Assembly (NCBI GenBank): GCA_023423935.1
Contig: JAFAEQ010000044.1
Coordinates: 62,001-126,000 of the forward strand
DNA from: Pseudomonadota bacterium
GTDB taxonomy: Bacteria; Pseudomonadota; Gammaproteobacteria; Steroidobacterales; Steroidobacteraceae
Direction of reading: 5' to 3'
Length of the DNA stretch: 64,000 bases
The first letter of the stretch is position 1, and every line of letters starts with the position of its first letter. Positions 25,388 to 34,248 of the stretch are shown piece after piece. The translations under genes and the position numbers were made by a program. The notes under the pieces were generated by a model. It saw nothing but the letters and a program-made list of their open reading frames with translations, was not told where the DNA came from and searched no databases.

Positions 25388-26497
25388 CTACCCGTTCACG
25401 TACTCGACGACTTCAAGACCGAACCCGGCAAGGCCCTGCATCTGCTTGGGTGCGGAGAGCACTCGCATCTGCGTGACACCCAGATCTCGCAGAATCTGTG
25501 CGCCGATGCCATGCGTGCGCAATACGCGCGCGCCGCTCGAAGCCGCGCTGTGCGCCTGCGTCGGCGACGGCACGAGCGCCTGGACCGAGTCCATGAGATC
25601 GCGAGCCGTTTCATCGGGACGCAGCAGCACTACGATACCGAGCCCATCGCTCGCGATGCGTCGCATGGCCGAACGCAATGGCCAGCCCAGAAGCTCGCTC
25701 TGCACGCCGACGATGTCACGCAGTGTGTCCTTCACGTGCACGCGCACCAACGGAACTCGCCCCGCGTTCAAATCACCGCGCACCAGGGCGAGATGCACCG
25801 TGCGATTGACGTGATCTTCGTAGCACACGAGCCGGAAGGGTCCGAATTCGGTTTCGATGTCCTGCTCGGCGATGCGTTCGATCGAACGCTCGCGTTCCAG
25901 TCGATAGCGGATCAGATCTGCGATCGTGCCGATCTTGAGCTGGTGAAGCTCCGCGAACTTCTCGAGATCCGGGCGCCGCGCCATGCTGCCATCGTCATTG
26001 AGAATCTCGACGATCGCTGCAGCAGGCTCATGCCCCGCCAGGCGCGCGAGATCGCATCCAGCTTCGGTGTGACCTGCGCGCGTGAGCACGCCGCCTTCGC
26101 GTGCCATCAAGGGAAAAATATGGCCGGGCTGCCGCAGATCTTCGGGCCGCGCATCGCGCTTCACCGCCGCTTGAATCGTACGAGCACGATCGTGCGCCGA
26201 GATGCCGGTCGTCACGCCTTCTGCGGCTTCGATCGACACGGTGAAATTGGTCGAGTGCGCGGAACTGTTGATGCCCACCATCAACGGCAAGCGCAGCTGT
26301 CGGCAACGATCTCGCGTCAGCGTGAGACAGATCAGCCCGCGCGCGTAGCGCGCCATGAAGTTCACATCCTCGGCGCGCACCGCATCCGCGGCCATGATCA
26401 GATCGCCTTCGTTCTCGCGATCCTCGTCATCCATGATCACGACCATGCGGCCGGCACGGATGTCCGCGAGAATTTCATCGATGGAATTGAGCTTCAT
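25388..26497 (-). CDS. ribB: 3,4-DHBP synthase fused to a degenerate GTP cyclohydrolase II domain (RibBX type)
   Basis: The N-terminal half (about 1-205) is an intact 3,4-dihydroxy-2-butanone-4-phosphate synthase: DDEDRENEGDL for metal and substrate, AHSTNFTVSIEA, and RAGHTEAGCDLA. The C-terminal half aligns with GTP cyclohydrolase II but has lost the zinc cysteines. Where RibA has HSECLTGD and LRCDCG, this reads RVHVKDTLRDIVG and LRSAMRRIAS with no cysteine. It therefore should not hydrolyse GTP, and a separate ribA is needed elsewhere. Such ribBX variants are known in Proteobacteria. From the ATG at 26497 it is 369 residues, 5 bp after ribD. Confidence 0.92.
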   Translation of the reverse strand: MKLNSIDEILADIRAGRMVVIMDDEDRENEGDLIMAADAVRAEDVNFMARYARGLICLTLTRDRCRQLRLPLMVGINSSAHSTNFTVSIEAAEGVTTGISAHDRARTIQAAVKRDARPEDLRQPGHIFPLMAREGGVLTRAGHTEAGCDLARLAGHEPAAAIVEILNDDGSMARRPDLEKFAELHQLKIGTIADLIRYRLERERSIERIAEQDIETEFGPFRLVCYEDHVNRTVHLALVRGDLNAGRVPLVRVHVKDTLRDIVGVQSELLGWPLRSAMRRIASDGLGIVVLLRPDETARDLMDSVQALVPSPTQAHSAASSGARVLRTHGIGAQILRDLGVTQMRVLSAPKQMQGLAGFGLEVVEYVNG

Positions 26498-26502
26498 GTG
26501 AT

Positions 26503-27606
26503 TTACGACTGCGGTCGGAGCACGAGCTTGAGATCGTCTCCTACCTTCTCGCTGCTGAGGAAGCGCCATTGTAAGCGATTCGCAAGACGCTCGAGCTGAG
26601 CGAATTGCAGCATCGGACGCGCCTGCGGCCCCAGAAGCGAAGGCGCCATGTAGACGATCAGCTCATCCGCCAGTGATTGCTCGATGATTCGACCGGCGAG
26701 CGTCGCTCCGGCTTCGATCAATACATCGTTGCACTGCAGATGGCCGAGCACACTCAGCATCTCGTGCAGATCCACGCGGCCGTGCACATCTGGCTGCACC
26801 GACAGCACTTTCGCACCGGCCGCAGTGAGCGCATGCATCGCGCTTGCGTCATTGCCGCACGTGAAGATGAGGGTTTCACCTTCCTCGCGCAGCAATCTCG
26901 CCGTCTTCGGTGTTCGCAAAGATGAATCGACGATCACTCGCAATGGTCGCCGCCCGAGCATCTCGATCGCGGGATCGCGCACGGTCAATTGCGGATCGTC
27001 GGCCAGCACCGTCGCAACGCCGGTCACCACAGCACCGGCCGCAGCGCGCAGACGCTGCACGTCTGCGCGTGCCTGGTCACCCGTGATCCAGCGGCTCTCG
27101 CCATTGGCGAGCGCGGTGCGACCGTCGAGGCTCGCGCCGATCTTGACGATGACTCGGGGTAACCCGCTTTGCATGCGTTTGGAGAAGCCGAGGTTCAGCT
27201 CGCGCGCTTCGTGCTCGAGCAGTCCGACTTCGACTTCGATACCCGCGGCGCGAAGCTGCTCCACTCCCCTGCCGTGAACCATCGGATTGAAATCGAGCGT
27301 GGCGCAAACGACGCGCGCGACACCTGCACGGATCAACGCATCGGTGCAGGGAGGCGTGCGGCTTTGATGGCAATGCGGCTCAAGCGTGACGTACGCGGTC
27401 GCGCCGCGCGCGAGCTCGCCTGCAGCGTTCAACGCGATGGGCTCTGCATGCGCTTCCCCCGCCTTGCGATGCCATCCCTCTCCGACGATGCGATCCGCCT
27501 GCGCAATCACACAACCGACACTTGGATTCGGCGGTGTCGTGAACCGGCCGAGACGCGCGAGATCGATCGCGCGTTGCATCATCTTTTCGTCGGTGGCTGA
27601 AAACAT
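26503..27606 (-). CDS. ribD: Bifunctional pyrimidine deaminase/reductase RibD
   Basis: Deaminates and then reduces the riboflavin pyrimidine intermediate. It is 367 residues from the ATG at 27606 (E. coli 367). The deaminase zinc site has His53 and Glu55 in GEAHAEP and Cys87 in RTPPC. The middle ligand region reads LEPHCHQSRTPPC, so the cysteine usually directly after EP is displaced by one residue (His78, Cys79). The reductase half has KIGASLDGRTA and the NADPH segment VLIEAGATLAG. In many related genomes ribE lies between ribD and ribBA; here the gap to ribBX is only 5 bp. Confidence 0.95.
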   Translation of the reverse strand: MFSATDEKMMQRAIDLARLGRFTTPPNPSVGCVIAQADRIVGEGWHRKAGEAHAEPIALNAAGELARGATAYVTLEPHCHQSRTPPCTDALIRAGVARVVCATLDFNPMVHGRGVEQLRAAGIEVEVGLLEHEARELNLGFSKRMQSGLPRVIVKIGASLDGRTALANGESRWITGDQARADVQRLRAAAGAVVTGVATVLADDPQLTVRDPAIEMLGRRPLRVIVDSSLRTPKTARLLREEGETLIFTCGNDASAMHALTAAGAKVLSVQPDVHGRVDLHEMLSVLGHLQCNDVLIEAGATLAGRIIEQSLADELIVYMAPSLLGPQARPMLQFAQLERLANRLQWRFLSSEKVGDDLKLVLRPQS

Positions 27607-27617
27607 GGAAGTCCAGG

Positions 27618-27650
27618 ATTTCACACAGCGATCACAGGCACACAGAGTGA
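27618..27650. repeat. Single CACAGAG-type arm (A5)
   Basis: A left-arm-like series TTTCACACAGCGATCACAGG followed by a CACACAGAG word, in the nrdR-ribD gap. No right arm is recognisable before nrdR. Confidence 0.55.
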
Positions 27651-27720
27651 GAACGGACAAGCGCGCGCAGAGAAGACCTCAGTCCACAGATCCACGAGCT
27701 CGTTCTATGGACTCCGGCTC

Positions 27721-28239
27721 TTACTTCTTCTTCCGTCCCTCGGCCGCATTCCACAGCGCGAGCTGATTCTCCGTCTCCTGCTTGGTGCGGCGATGGCGCA
27801 TGCGGTCGATCTCTTCGCGGAACGCGTCCACGTCCTGGAAGCTGCGATACACCGAAGCGAAACGCACGTACGCGACCTCATCGAGATCGTGAAGCTCTTC
27901 CATCACGAGCTCGCCCACCATTCGCGAGGCGACTTCGCGTTCACCCAGCGCGCGCAGTTTATTGCAGACATGCACGACAGCATCGTCGATGGCTTCGCTG
28001 GCTACGGGACGCTTCTCGAGCGCCTTCAACATGCTGTTGCGCAGCTTGCGCTCATCGAAAGGCTCGCGGCTCGCATCGCTCTTGATGATGCGCGGCATGA
28101 CGAGCTCTGCACTTTCGAACGTCGTGAACCGCTCGTTGCACTTGAGGCACTCGCGACGGCGACGGATCTGCTGACCCTCGCTCGCCAGTCGCGAGTCGAT
28201 CACCTTCGTTTCTTCGTAATTGCAGAAGGGGCAGTGCAT
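27721..28239 (-). CDS. nrdR: Transcriptional repressor NrdR
   Basis: Senses dATP/ATP through an ATP-cone and represses ribonucleotide reductase genes by binding NrdR boxes. It is 172 residues. The zinc ribbon uses Cys3, Cys6, Cys31 and Cys34 (MHCPFC and CLKC), followed by the ATP-cone (about 49-139). The C-terminus is lysine-rich (GRKKK). It sits between glyA and ribD, the standard order. No nrd genes are in the window. Confidence 0.97.
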   Translation of the reverse strand: MHCPFCNYEETKVIDSRLASEGQQIRRRRECLKCNERFTTFESAELVMPRIIKSDASREPFDERKLRNSMLKALEKRPVASEAIDDAVVHVCNKLRALGEREVASRMVGELVMEELHDLDEVAYVRFASVYRSFQDVDAFREEIDRMRHRRTKQETENQLALWNAAEGRKKK

Positions 28240-28243
28240 TTGA

Positions 28244-28330
28244 GTGACAGGTGATAAGTGATGCGTGATGAGTCGAGCCAGGGAAAGGCCTTATCCTCTG
28301 GCTCATCACTCATCACCGATCACTCATCAC
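28244..28330. repeat. Inverted-arm element, GTGATNN vocabulary (C2)
   Basis: The left arm, from 28244, is the 7-nt words GTGACAG, GTGATAA, GTGATGC and GTGATGA. The right arm ends at 28330 and is their complement. Inner unique stem GAGCCAG / CTGGCTC makes the element a near-complete long hairpin. It fills the glyA-nrdR gap, and the right arm contains the glyA stop codon (28327-28329). Confidence 0.88.
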
Positions 28331-29586
28331 TTTTTTCCGTACACCGGAAACTTCCGGCAAAGAGCTTCGACTTTCGTGCGAGTGGCGGCGATGGCGGCTT
28401 CGCTGCCGTTGGCATCGAGGATGTCGGCAATCCAGCCGGCGAGCTCGACGACTTCGTTTTCCTTGAAACCGCGCGTGGTGGATGCGGGTGTGCCAATGCG
28501 CAGACCGCTGGTCACGAACGGCGGACGCGGATCGTTCGGCACGGCGTTCTTGTTCACGGTGATGTGTGCGCGGCCGAGCGCGGCATCCGCATCCTTGCCC
28601 GTGATGTCGCGACCGATCAGATCGAGCAGGAACAGATGATTGTCGGTGCCGCCCGAGACGATCTTGTAGCCACGCTTGATCAAGGCTGATGCCATCGCGC
28701 GTGCGTTGGCCACGACCTGGTTCTGATAGACCTTGAACTCAGGCTGCAGCGCTTCGAGCAGCGCGACGGCTTTGGCCGCGATCACATGCATCAGCGGGCC
28801 GCCCTGCGTTCCGGGGAACACGAGCGAGTTGAGCTTCTTTTCGATCTCCGGATTGGCACGAGCGAGGATCATGCCCCCGCGCGGACCGCGCAGCGTCTTG
28901 TGCGTGGTCGTCGTGACGACGTCGGCGTAGGGAACGGGATTCGGATACACGTCGGCAGCGACGAGTCCCGCGACGTGTGCCATGTCGACCACCAGGTACG
29001 CACCGACGGAGTCCGCGATCTTGCGGAATCGCTCCCAATCGATCACGCGTGAGTAGGCCGAGAATCCGGCGATCACCATCTTCGGCTTGTGCTCCTGTGC
29101 GAGCTGTTCGACCTGCGCGTAGTCGATCTGACCGGTGCTCGGATCGAGGCCGTACTGGACGGCTTTGAAGATACGGCCGGAGAAGTTCACCTTGGCCCCG
29201 TGGGTCAGGTGTCCGCCATGATCCAGGCTCATCCCCAGGATCGTGTCGCCCGGATTGATCAGCGCCAGGTAGGCGGCGGCATTGGCCTGCGACCCGGAAT
29301 GCGGCTGTACGTTCGCATACGCGGCGCCGAAGAGCTTCTTCGCGCGGTCGATGGCGAGCGCTTCAGCGATATCCACGAACTCGCATCCGCCGTAATACCG
29401 CTTGCCGGGATAGCCTTCCGCGTACTTGTTCGTCAGGACCGATCCCTGAGCCTCGAGCACGCGTGGGCTCGCGTAGTTCTCGGAGGCGATGAGCTCGATG
29501 TGGTCTTCCTGGCGCTGCGCTTCCTGGTCGAGCGCCGCCTGCAATTCGGGGTCGAAACTGGCAATGGTCTGATCGGCTGAAAACAT
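28327..29586 (-). CDS. glyA: Serine hydroxymethyltransferase
   Basis: PLP enzyme interconverting serine and glycine while charging tetrahydrofolate with a one-carbon unit. It is 419 residues from the ATG at 29586 (E. coli 417). The PLP lysine lies in TTTTHKTLRGPRGG. EGYPGKRYYGGCE and the HSGSQANAA cofactor segment are present. An N-terminal extension of the frame to 29643 is rejected. It is the first gene of the minus-strand glyA-nrdR-rib run. The 111-bp leader to the next gene shows no glycine riboswitch. Confidence 0.97.
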   Translation of the reverse strand: MFSADQTIASFDPELQAALDQEAQRQEDHIELIASENYASPRVLEAQGSVLTNKYAEGYPGKRYYGGCEFVDIAEALAIDRAKKLFGAAYANVQPHSGSQANAAAYLALINPGDTILGMSLDHGGHLTHGAKVNFSGRIFKAVQYGLDPSTGQIDYAQVEQLAQEHKPKMVIAGFSAYSRVIDWERFRKIADSVGAYLVVDMAHVAGLVAADVYPNPVPYADVVTTTTHKTLRGPRGGMILARANPEIEKKLNSLVFPGTQGGPLMHVIAAKAVALLEALQPEFKVYQNQVVANARAMASALIKRGYKIVSGGTDNHLFLLDLIGRDITGKDADAALGRAHITVNKNAVPNDPRPPFVTSGLRIGTPASTTRGFKENEVVELAGWIADILDANGSEAAIAATRTKVEALCRKFPVYGKK

Positions 29587-29697
29587 GGGCTTGCGAGCTC
29601 GTCCATGGAAAAAAGGGAGGCGGCGATTGTACTGGGGAAGCACCTACCCCCGATAGCCGAGATCGGGGAGCGCAACCTCGAACCGCAAAGCAATCGC

Positions 29698-30690
29698 TTA
29701 TCGCGTCAAAACGCGGTCGGATCGGGCCGTAAGGGGAGCGCGCTCGGTCGCTTCGATGAACGCGCGGACGACGCCGGTCCAGGCGAGCGCGAGATTGCGA
29801 CGGTTGTATCCGCCCCCGCCCAGACCTACGACCCGACCGTGACCCAGCCGATCCGCCAGATCGCACAAAGAGCCGGCGGCGCGTGCATGGACTTCCGGGC
29901 TGTATTGCATGTGAGTCAGGGGGTCCCCGCCGACACTATCGGCTCCGCACTGAAGCAGGATGAACTCGGGCTGCCGAGCTTCCAGGTAGTCGATTACCTG
30001 AGGCCAGACGGCATCGAAATCCACATCGGTCGAGCCTGGCTGCATCGGGATATTGAGCTTGGTCGCCTGCGCCGCACCCTTGCCCGTCTCCGAGCTGTTG
30101 CCGGTTCCCGGATACAGGTACCGGCCGTCCTCATGGAGATCCGCGAAAAGCACGTCTGGATCGCTTTCGAAGGCATAGAACACGCCGTCGCCGTGATGAG
30201 CATCGATGTCCACGTAGGCAATGCGCTTGAGGCCATGCGAGCTGCGCAAATGCTCGATCGCGATCCCGCAGTCATTGAACACGCAGAATCCTGCAGCACC
30301 AGTGCGTGCGGCATGGTGCAGGCCCGCAATCGGCACGAAAGCACGCTGGGCGCTGCCATCCATCACCGCATCGACCGCCTCCAGCGTAGCGCCCACCACA
30401 TGGCTTGCCGCCTCGAATACCCCTTTCCAGGCCGGCGTATCGCCGCGATCCAGATAGCCGAGGCCGCTGATCGAACGTGAGCGAACCAGATCGATGTATT
30501 CGCCGGTATGGAACAGCTGGAGCTCTTCACGCGTGGCCAGGCGCGGCGCGGCTCTCGAGACCCGCTGGTCGAGTCCCTGACGCATGAGCTCGCTCATGAA
30601 CGCGTCATGGCGATCCGGACCGAAGGGATGGCCGTCGGGAAAACCGTAACGGGCGATCTGTTCACCGGCAACGAGCAGAACCTGGCTCAC
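29698..30690 (-). CDS. Histone-deacetylase-family amidohydrolase (AcuC/APAH-like)
   Basis: Zinc-dependent deacetylase superfamily member of 330 residues. The catalytic His pair is in LHHAARTGAAGFCVFND, with zinc-ligand motif DIDAHHGDG and the second aspartate in QCGADSVGGDPL. GGGGYNRRN closes the site with the transition-state residue region. Substrates in bacteria range from acetylated enzymes (AcuC) to acetylpolyamines, and I cannot choose between them. The start is GTG at 30690, chosen because GGAAG lies just upstream; the open frame continues to 30825 without similarity. It is divergent from ettA. Confidence 0.88.
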   Translation of the reverse strand: MSQVLLVAGEQIARYGFPDGHPFGPDRHDAFMSELMRQGLDQRVSRAAPRLATREELQLFHTGEYIDLVRSRSISGLGYLDRGDTPAWKGVFEAASHVVGATLEAVDAVMDGSAQRAFVPIAGLHHAARTGAAGFCVFNDCGIAIEHLRSSHGLKRIAYVDIDAHHGDGVFYAFESDPDVLFADLHEDGRYLYPGTGNSSETGKGAAQATKLNIPMQPGSTDVDFDAVWPQVIDYLEARQPEFILLQCGADSVGGDPLTHMQYSPEVHARAAGSLCDLADRLGHGRVVGLGGGGYNRRNLALAWTGVVRAFIEATERAPLTARSDRVLTR

Positions 30691-30854
30691 GAATGCTTCC
30701 TGGTGAGTCGAACCGTTGGAATGACGCGGCGCATCTTCAGACCCGGGAATGCGAGCGTCAACCGCTTCCATATCCCAGGCCTGCCGGCCTCCCCTCCGAA
30801 GCATTCGCCCCGTATGATCCGGCACCTTTCCTGTTGCACGCCGAGAATCCGCGA

Positions 30855-32531
30855 ATGGCTCAATTCATCTACACCATGAATCGCGTATCGAAGGTCGTCC
30901 CGCCGAAGCGGGTGATCCTCCGCGATATCTCCCTGTCGTTTTTTCCAGGTGCCAAGATCGGCGTGCTCGGCCTGAACGGCTCGGGCAAGTCCTCGCTCCT
31001 GCGCATCATGGCAGGCGTCGACAAGGAGTACGACGGCGAGGCGCGTCCGCAACCGGGCATCAAGATCGGTCTGCTGTCGCAGGAACCGGAGCTCGATCCA
31101 ACCAAGGACGTGCGCGGCAATGTCATCGAGGGCGTCGGTGAGGTGCAGACGCTGATCGATCGCTTCAATGCGGTGAGCGATCGCTTTGCCGATCCGGATC
31201 TGGGCGAAGAGGAAATGAACAAGCTCCTGGAGGAACAGGCCAAGCTCCAGGATGCGATCGATGCCAAGGGCGGTTGGGAGCTCGAGCGCAAGCTCGAAGT
31301 GGCCGCCGATGCACTGCGTCTGCCGCCCTGGGATGCCGATGTCACGAAGATCTCCGGCGGTGAACGGCGCCGCGTCGCGCTGTGTCGGCTGCTGTTATCG
31401 CAGCCGGACATGCTGCTGCTCGATGAACCCACCAACCATCTGGATGCCGAATCGGTCGCATGGCTCGAGCGCTTTCTCGAAGCGTATCCCGGCACGGTCA
31501 TCGCAGTGACGCACGATCGCTACTTCCTCGACAACGTCGCGGGCTGGATTCTCGAGCTCGATCGCGGTCATGGCATTCCATGGCAGGGCAACTACTCCTC
31601 GTGGCTCGATCAGAAAGAGAAGCGTCTTGCGACCGAAGAGAAGCAGCAGGAAGCCCTGCGCAAGACCCTCGAACGCGAGCTCGAGTGGGTACGCGCCAAT
31701 CCGAAAGCGCGTCAGGCCAAGAGCAAGGCCCGTCTGCAACGCTTCGAGGAGCTCTCATCTCAGGAATTCCAGAAGCGCAACGAAACGAACGAGATCTATA
31801 TTCCGCCCGGCCCGCGTCTGGGCGATCTCGTCATTGAAGCGCAGGGACTCAAGAAAGGCTTCGGCGATCGGCTGTTGTTCGACAACCTGAGCTTCAATCT
31901 GCCGAAGGGCGGCATCGTCGGCGTGATCGGACCGAACGGCGCGGGTAAGACCACCATGTTCCGCATTCTCACGGGACAGGAAAAACCCGATGCAGGCGAA
32001 GTTCGCATCGGACCTTCCGTGCAACTCGCCTACGTCGATCAATCGCGCCAGTCGCTCGATGATTCCAAGACGGTGTGGCAGGAGATCTCGGGCGGTCTCG
32101 ACATGATCACCGTCGGCAACTACGAGACTTCATCGCGCGGCTACGTCGGTCGCTTCAACTTCCGCGGCGCGCAGCAGCAGCAGCTCATCGGCGAGCTGTC
32201 AGGCGGCGAGCGCAATCGCGTGCACCTGGCGAAAGTGCTGAAGTCCGGCGGCAACGTGCTCATGCTCGACGAACCGACCAACGATCTCGACGTCGAAACG
32301 CTGCGTGCGCTCGAAGAGGCGCTGCTCGGCTTCCCGGGCTGCGCGATCGTGATCTCGCACGATCGCTGGTTCCTCGACCGAATCGCGACTCACATTCTCG
32401 CGTTCGAAGGCAACAGCGAAGTCGTGTGGTTCGAAGGCAATTACGCCGAGTACGTCGAAGACCTCCGCAAGCGCAAAGGCGAGGACGCCGACTCGCCGCA
32501 TCGCATCCGCTTCAAGAAGCTCGACGCATAA
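30855..32531 (+). CDS. ettA: Energy-dependent translational throttle protein EttA (ABC-F)
   Basis: ABC-F ATPase that gates the ribosome at the first elongation step according to ATP/ADP. It is 558 residues from the ATG at 30855 (E. coli 555). Two ABC domains are present: Walker A GLNGSGKSS and GPNGAGKTT, signatures ISGGERRRVAL and LSGGERNRVHL, Walker B LLLDEPTNHLD and LMLDEPTNDLD. Between them is the charged P-site-tRNA-interacting linker around EWVRANPKARQAKSKARLQR. No membrane partner is present. A long GC hairpin follows the stop. Confidence 0.96.
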   Translation: MAQFIYTMNRVSKVVPPKRVILRDISLSFFPGAKIGVLGLNGSGKSSLLRIMAGVDKEYDGEARPQPGIKIGLLSQEPELDPTKDVRGNVIEGVGEVQTLIDRFNAVSDRFADPDLGEEEMNKLLEEQAKLQDAIDAKGGWELERKLEVAADALRLPPWDADVTKISGGERRRVALCRLLLSQPDMLLLDEPTNHLDAESVAWLERFLEAYPGTVIAVTHDRYFLDNVAGWILELDRGHGIPWQGNYSSWLDQKEKRLATEEKQQEALRKTLERELEWVRANPKARQAKSKARLQRFEELSSQEFQKRNETNEIYIPPGPRLGDLVIEAQGLKKGFGDRLLFDNLSFNLPKGGIVGVIGPNGAGKTTMFRILTGQEKPDAGEVRIGPSVQLAYVDQSRQSLDDSKTVWQEISGGLDMITVGNYETSSRGYVGRFNFRGAQQQQLIGELSGGERNRVHLAKVLKSGGNVLMLDEPTNDLDVETLRALEEALLGFPGCAIVISHDRWFLDRIATHILAFEGNSEVVWFEGNYAEYVEDLRKRKGEDADSPHRIRFKKLDA

Positions 32532-32543
32532 GTTGTATGCAAT

Positions 32544-32574
32544 GGGCACGCGGCGGCGCCCTCGCCGCGTGCCC
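32544..32574. terminator. 12-bp hairpin after ettA
   Basis: GGGCACGCGGCG (32544-32555), loop GCGCCCT, CGCCGCGTGCCC (32563-32574). It is a perfect 12-bp stem starting 13 bp after the ettA stop. There is no T-run after it, so termination would have to be Rho-assisted or the hairpin has another role. hutH begins 18 bp later. Confidence 0.6.
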
Positions 32575-32591
32575 TGGGCTACACTCGGCCC

Positions 32592-34112
32592 ATGAGCGGC
32601 TCTTCAGAATTGCTCCTGGACGGAACCTCGCTGGCACTCGGGCATCTGCGTGCTTTCGAGTCGCAGCGGCCACACGTGGCCCTTGCAGACAGCGCCCGCG
32701 AGCGAATGCAGGCGAGCGTCGATGCGGTTCGTGCCGCCGTCGAGAACAATCGGCTCGCCTACGGGATCACCACCGGCTTCGGTGCGTTCGCCAACAAGCG
32801 CATCTCCTCGGATCAGGTGCGGCAGCTGCAGCTGAATCTGCTGCGCAGCCACGCAACCGGTGTGGGCAATCCACTACCCTCGCCCCTCGTGCGCCGCATG
32901 TTGCTGCTCAAGATCAACGCGCTCGCAGCCGGCGTCTCCGGGATTCGGCATGAATTGATCGACGCCCTCATCGCACTCCTCAATGCGGATGTGCTGCCGG
33001 TGATTCCCGAACGCGGCTCGGTCGGAGCCTCCGGAGACCTGGCACCGCTCGCGCACTTGTCCCTGTGTGTCATCGGCGAAGGCGAAGCCATGCACGGTGA
33101 GCAGCGTCTCGAGGGACGTGCAGTCTGCGAGGCCGCGGGATTTGCGCCGCTCGCGCTCGAAGCGAAAGAGGGACTCGCGCTGATCAACGGCACGCAACTG
33201 AGCCTTGCACTCGCGCTCGATGGCCTGTTTCGTGCGGAAGCTCTGATCGATGCAGCTGTGGTCGTCGGCGCGTTGACCGTCGATGGTCTGGCCGGCAGCT
33301 ACACGCCCTTCGATGTGCGCATTCATGAAGCCAGTCGCCTGCCGCATCAGGTGGCGATCGCGCGGCGCTTCGGCGCGCTTCTCACCGAAAGCGCGATTCA
33401 TAGAGATCACGAGCATTGCGATCGGGTACAGGATCCCTATGCGGTGCGCTGCATGCCGCAGGTCTTCGGAGCCGTCGAAGCAGCGCTCGACCATGCGCGC
33501 AATGTGCTGAGCGGCGCGATCAACGGGGTCTCGGACAATCCACTCATCTTCGGCAACGACATTCTGTCGGGCGGCAATTTTCACGCCGAGCCGCTGGCCA
33601 TGATCAGCGACTATCTCGCGATCGCGGTGGCCGAGCTCGCGAGCATGTCCGAGCGACGCACGGACCTCCTCGATCGACGCGTGAATCCGGCACTCAACAT
33701 GTTTCTCACCACCGAGCCGGGCCTCGAGTCCGGCTTCATGATCGCGCACGTTACTGCGGCCGCGCTCACCTCAGAGAATCGCACGCTCGCGCATCCCGCA
33801 TCCGTCGATAACGTGACAACGTCTGCCGGCCAGGAGGATCACGTCAGCATGGCACCCTGGGCCGGCTACAAGCTCCAGCGGATCTGTACGAATACCGCGT
33901 ACGTGCTCGCCATCGAACTGCTGGCAGCTGCGCACGCCATCGACAAGCTCCAACCGCTCCAGACCACGGAGAAACTGCAACAGGTCCACGCCTTCGTACG
34001 TCGCCATATCGAATATCGCCCCTACGATCACCGGCTCGACAAAGACATCGCGACCCTCACCGCAGTGATCGAAGCGGGAACGCTGTCGCAGTTTTTGGAA
34101 GAGAGGCTGTAG
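32592..34112 (+). CDS. hutH: Histidine ammonia-lyase
   Basis: Converts histidine to trans-urocanate, the first step of histidine use. It is 506 residues (typical 500-510). The MIO prosthetic group forms from Ala146-Ser147-Gly148 in GSVGASGDLAPL. Tyr57 in YGITTGFG is the catalytic base. The substrate-selecting pair reads Ser-His in LLRSHATG, as in histidine rather than tyrosine lyases. No hutU, hutI or hutG is nearby, so it is either an orphan or the pathway is dispersed. The last codons lie inside the left arm of repeat element D. Confidence 0.9.
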   Translation: MSGSSELLLDGTSLALGHLRAFESQRPHVALADSARERMQASVDAVRAAVENNRLAYGITTGFGAFANKRISSDQVRQLQLNLLRSHATGVGNPLPSPLVRRMLLLKINALAAGVSGIRHELIDALIALLNADVLPVIPERGSVGASGDLAPLAHLSLCVIGEGEAMHGEQRLEGRAVCEAAGFAPLALEAKEGLALINGTQLSLALALDGLFRAEALIDAAVVVGALTVDGLAGSYTPFDVRIHEASRLPHQVAIARRFGALLTESAIHRDHEHCDRVQDPYAVRCMPQVFGAVEAALDHARNVLSGAINGVSDNPLIFGNDILSGGNFHAEPLAMISDYLAIAVAELASMSERRTDLLDRRVNPALNMFLTTEPGLESGFMIAHVTAAALTSENRTLAHPASVDNVTTSAGQEDHVSMAPWAGYKLQRICTNTAYVLAIELLAAAHAIDKLQPLQTTEKLQQVHAFVRRHIEYRPYDHRLDKDIATLTAVIEAGTLSQFLEERL

Positions 34113-34237
34113 GCTGCAGGCTGTGGACTGTAGGTTCAGAATAAGACGGAGTCGCAGTGGCACCGCACGCCAAGCTCAGAGTACTTGAGATGCTTTGTCC
34201 GATCCGACCTAGAGCCTACAGCCTAGAGCCTAGAGCC
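34105..34237. repeat. Inverted-arm element, GGCTGTA vocabulary (D)
   Basis: Left arm 34105-34134 (7-nt words GGCTGTA, GGCTGCA, GGCTGTG, GACTGTA) and right arm 34208-34237 (CCTAGAG, CCTACAG, CCTAGAG, CCTAGAG). The 30-nt arms match at 24 positions when inverted. The spacer is 73 nt. The left arm includes the hutH stop codon. Confidence 0.87.
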
Positions 34238-34248
34238 TTTCTCATTGC

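Noticed and set aside
29587..29697. Glycine riboswitch before glyA, and an FMN riboswitch before ribD or ribBX
   Set aside because: The upstream gaps are about 110 bp or less and show no conserved aptamer motifs.
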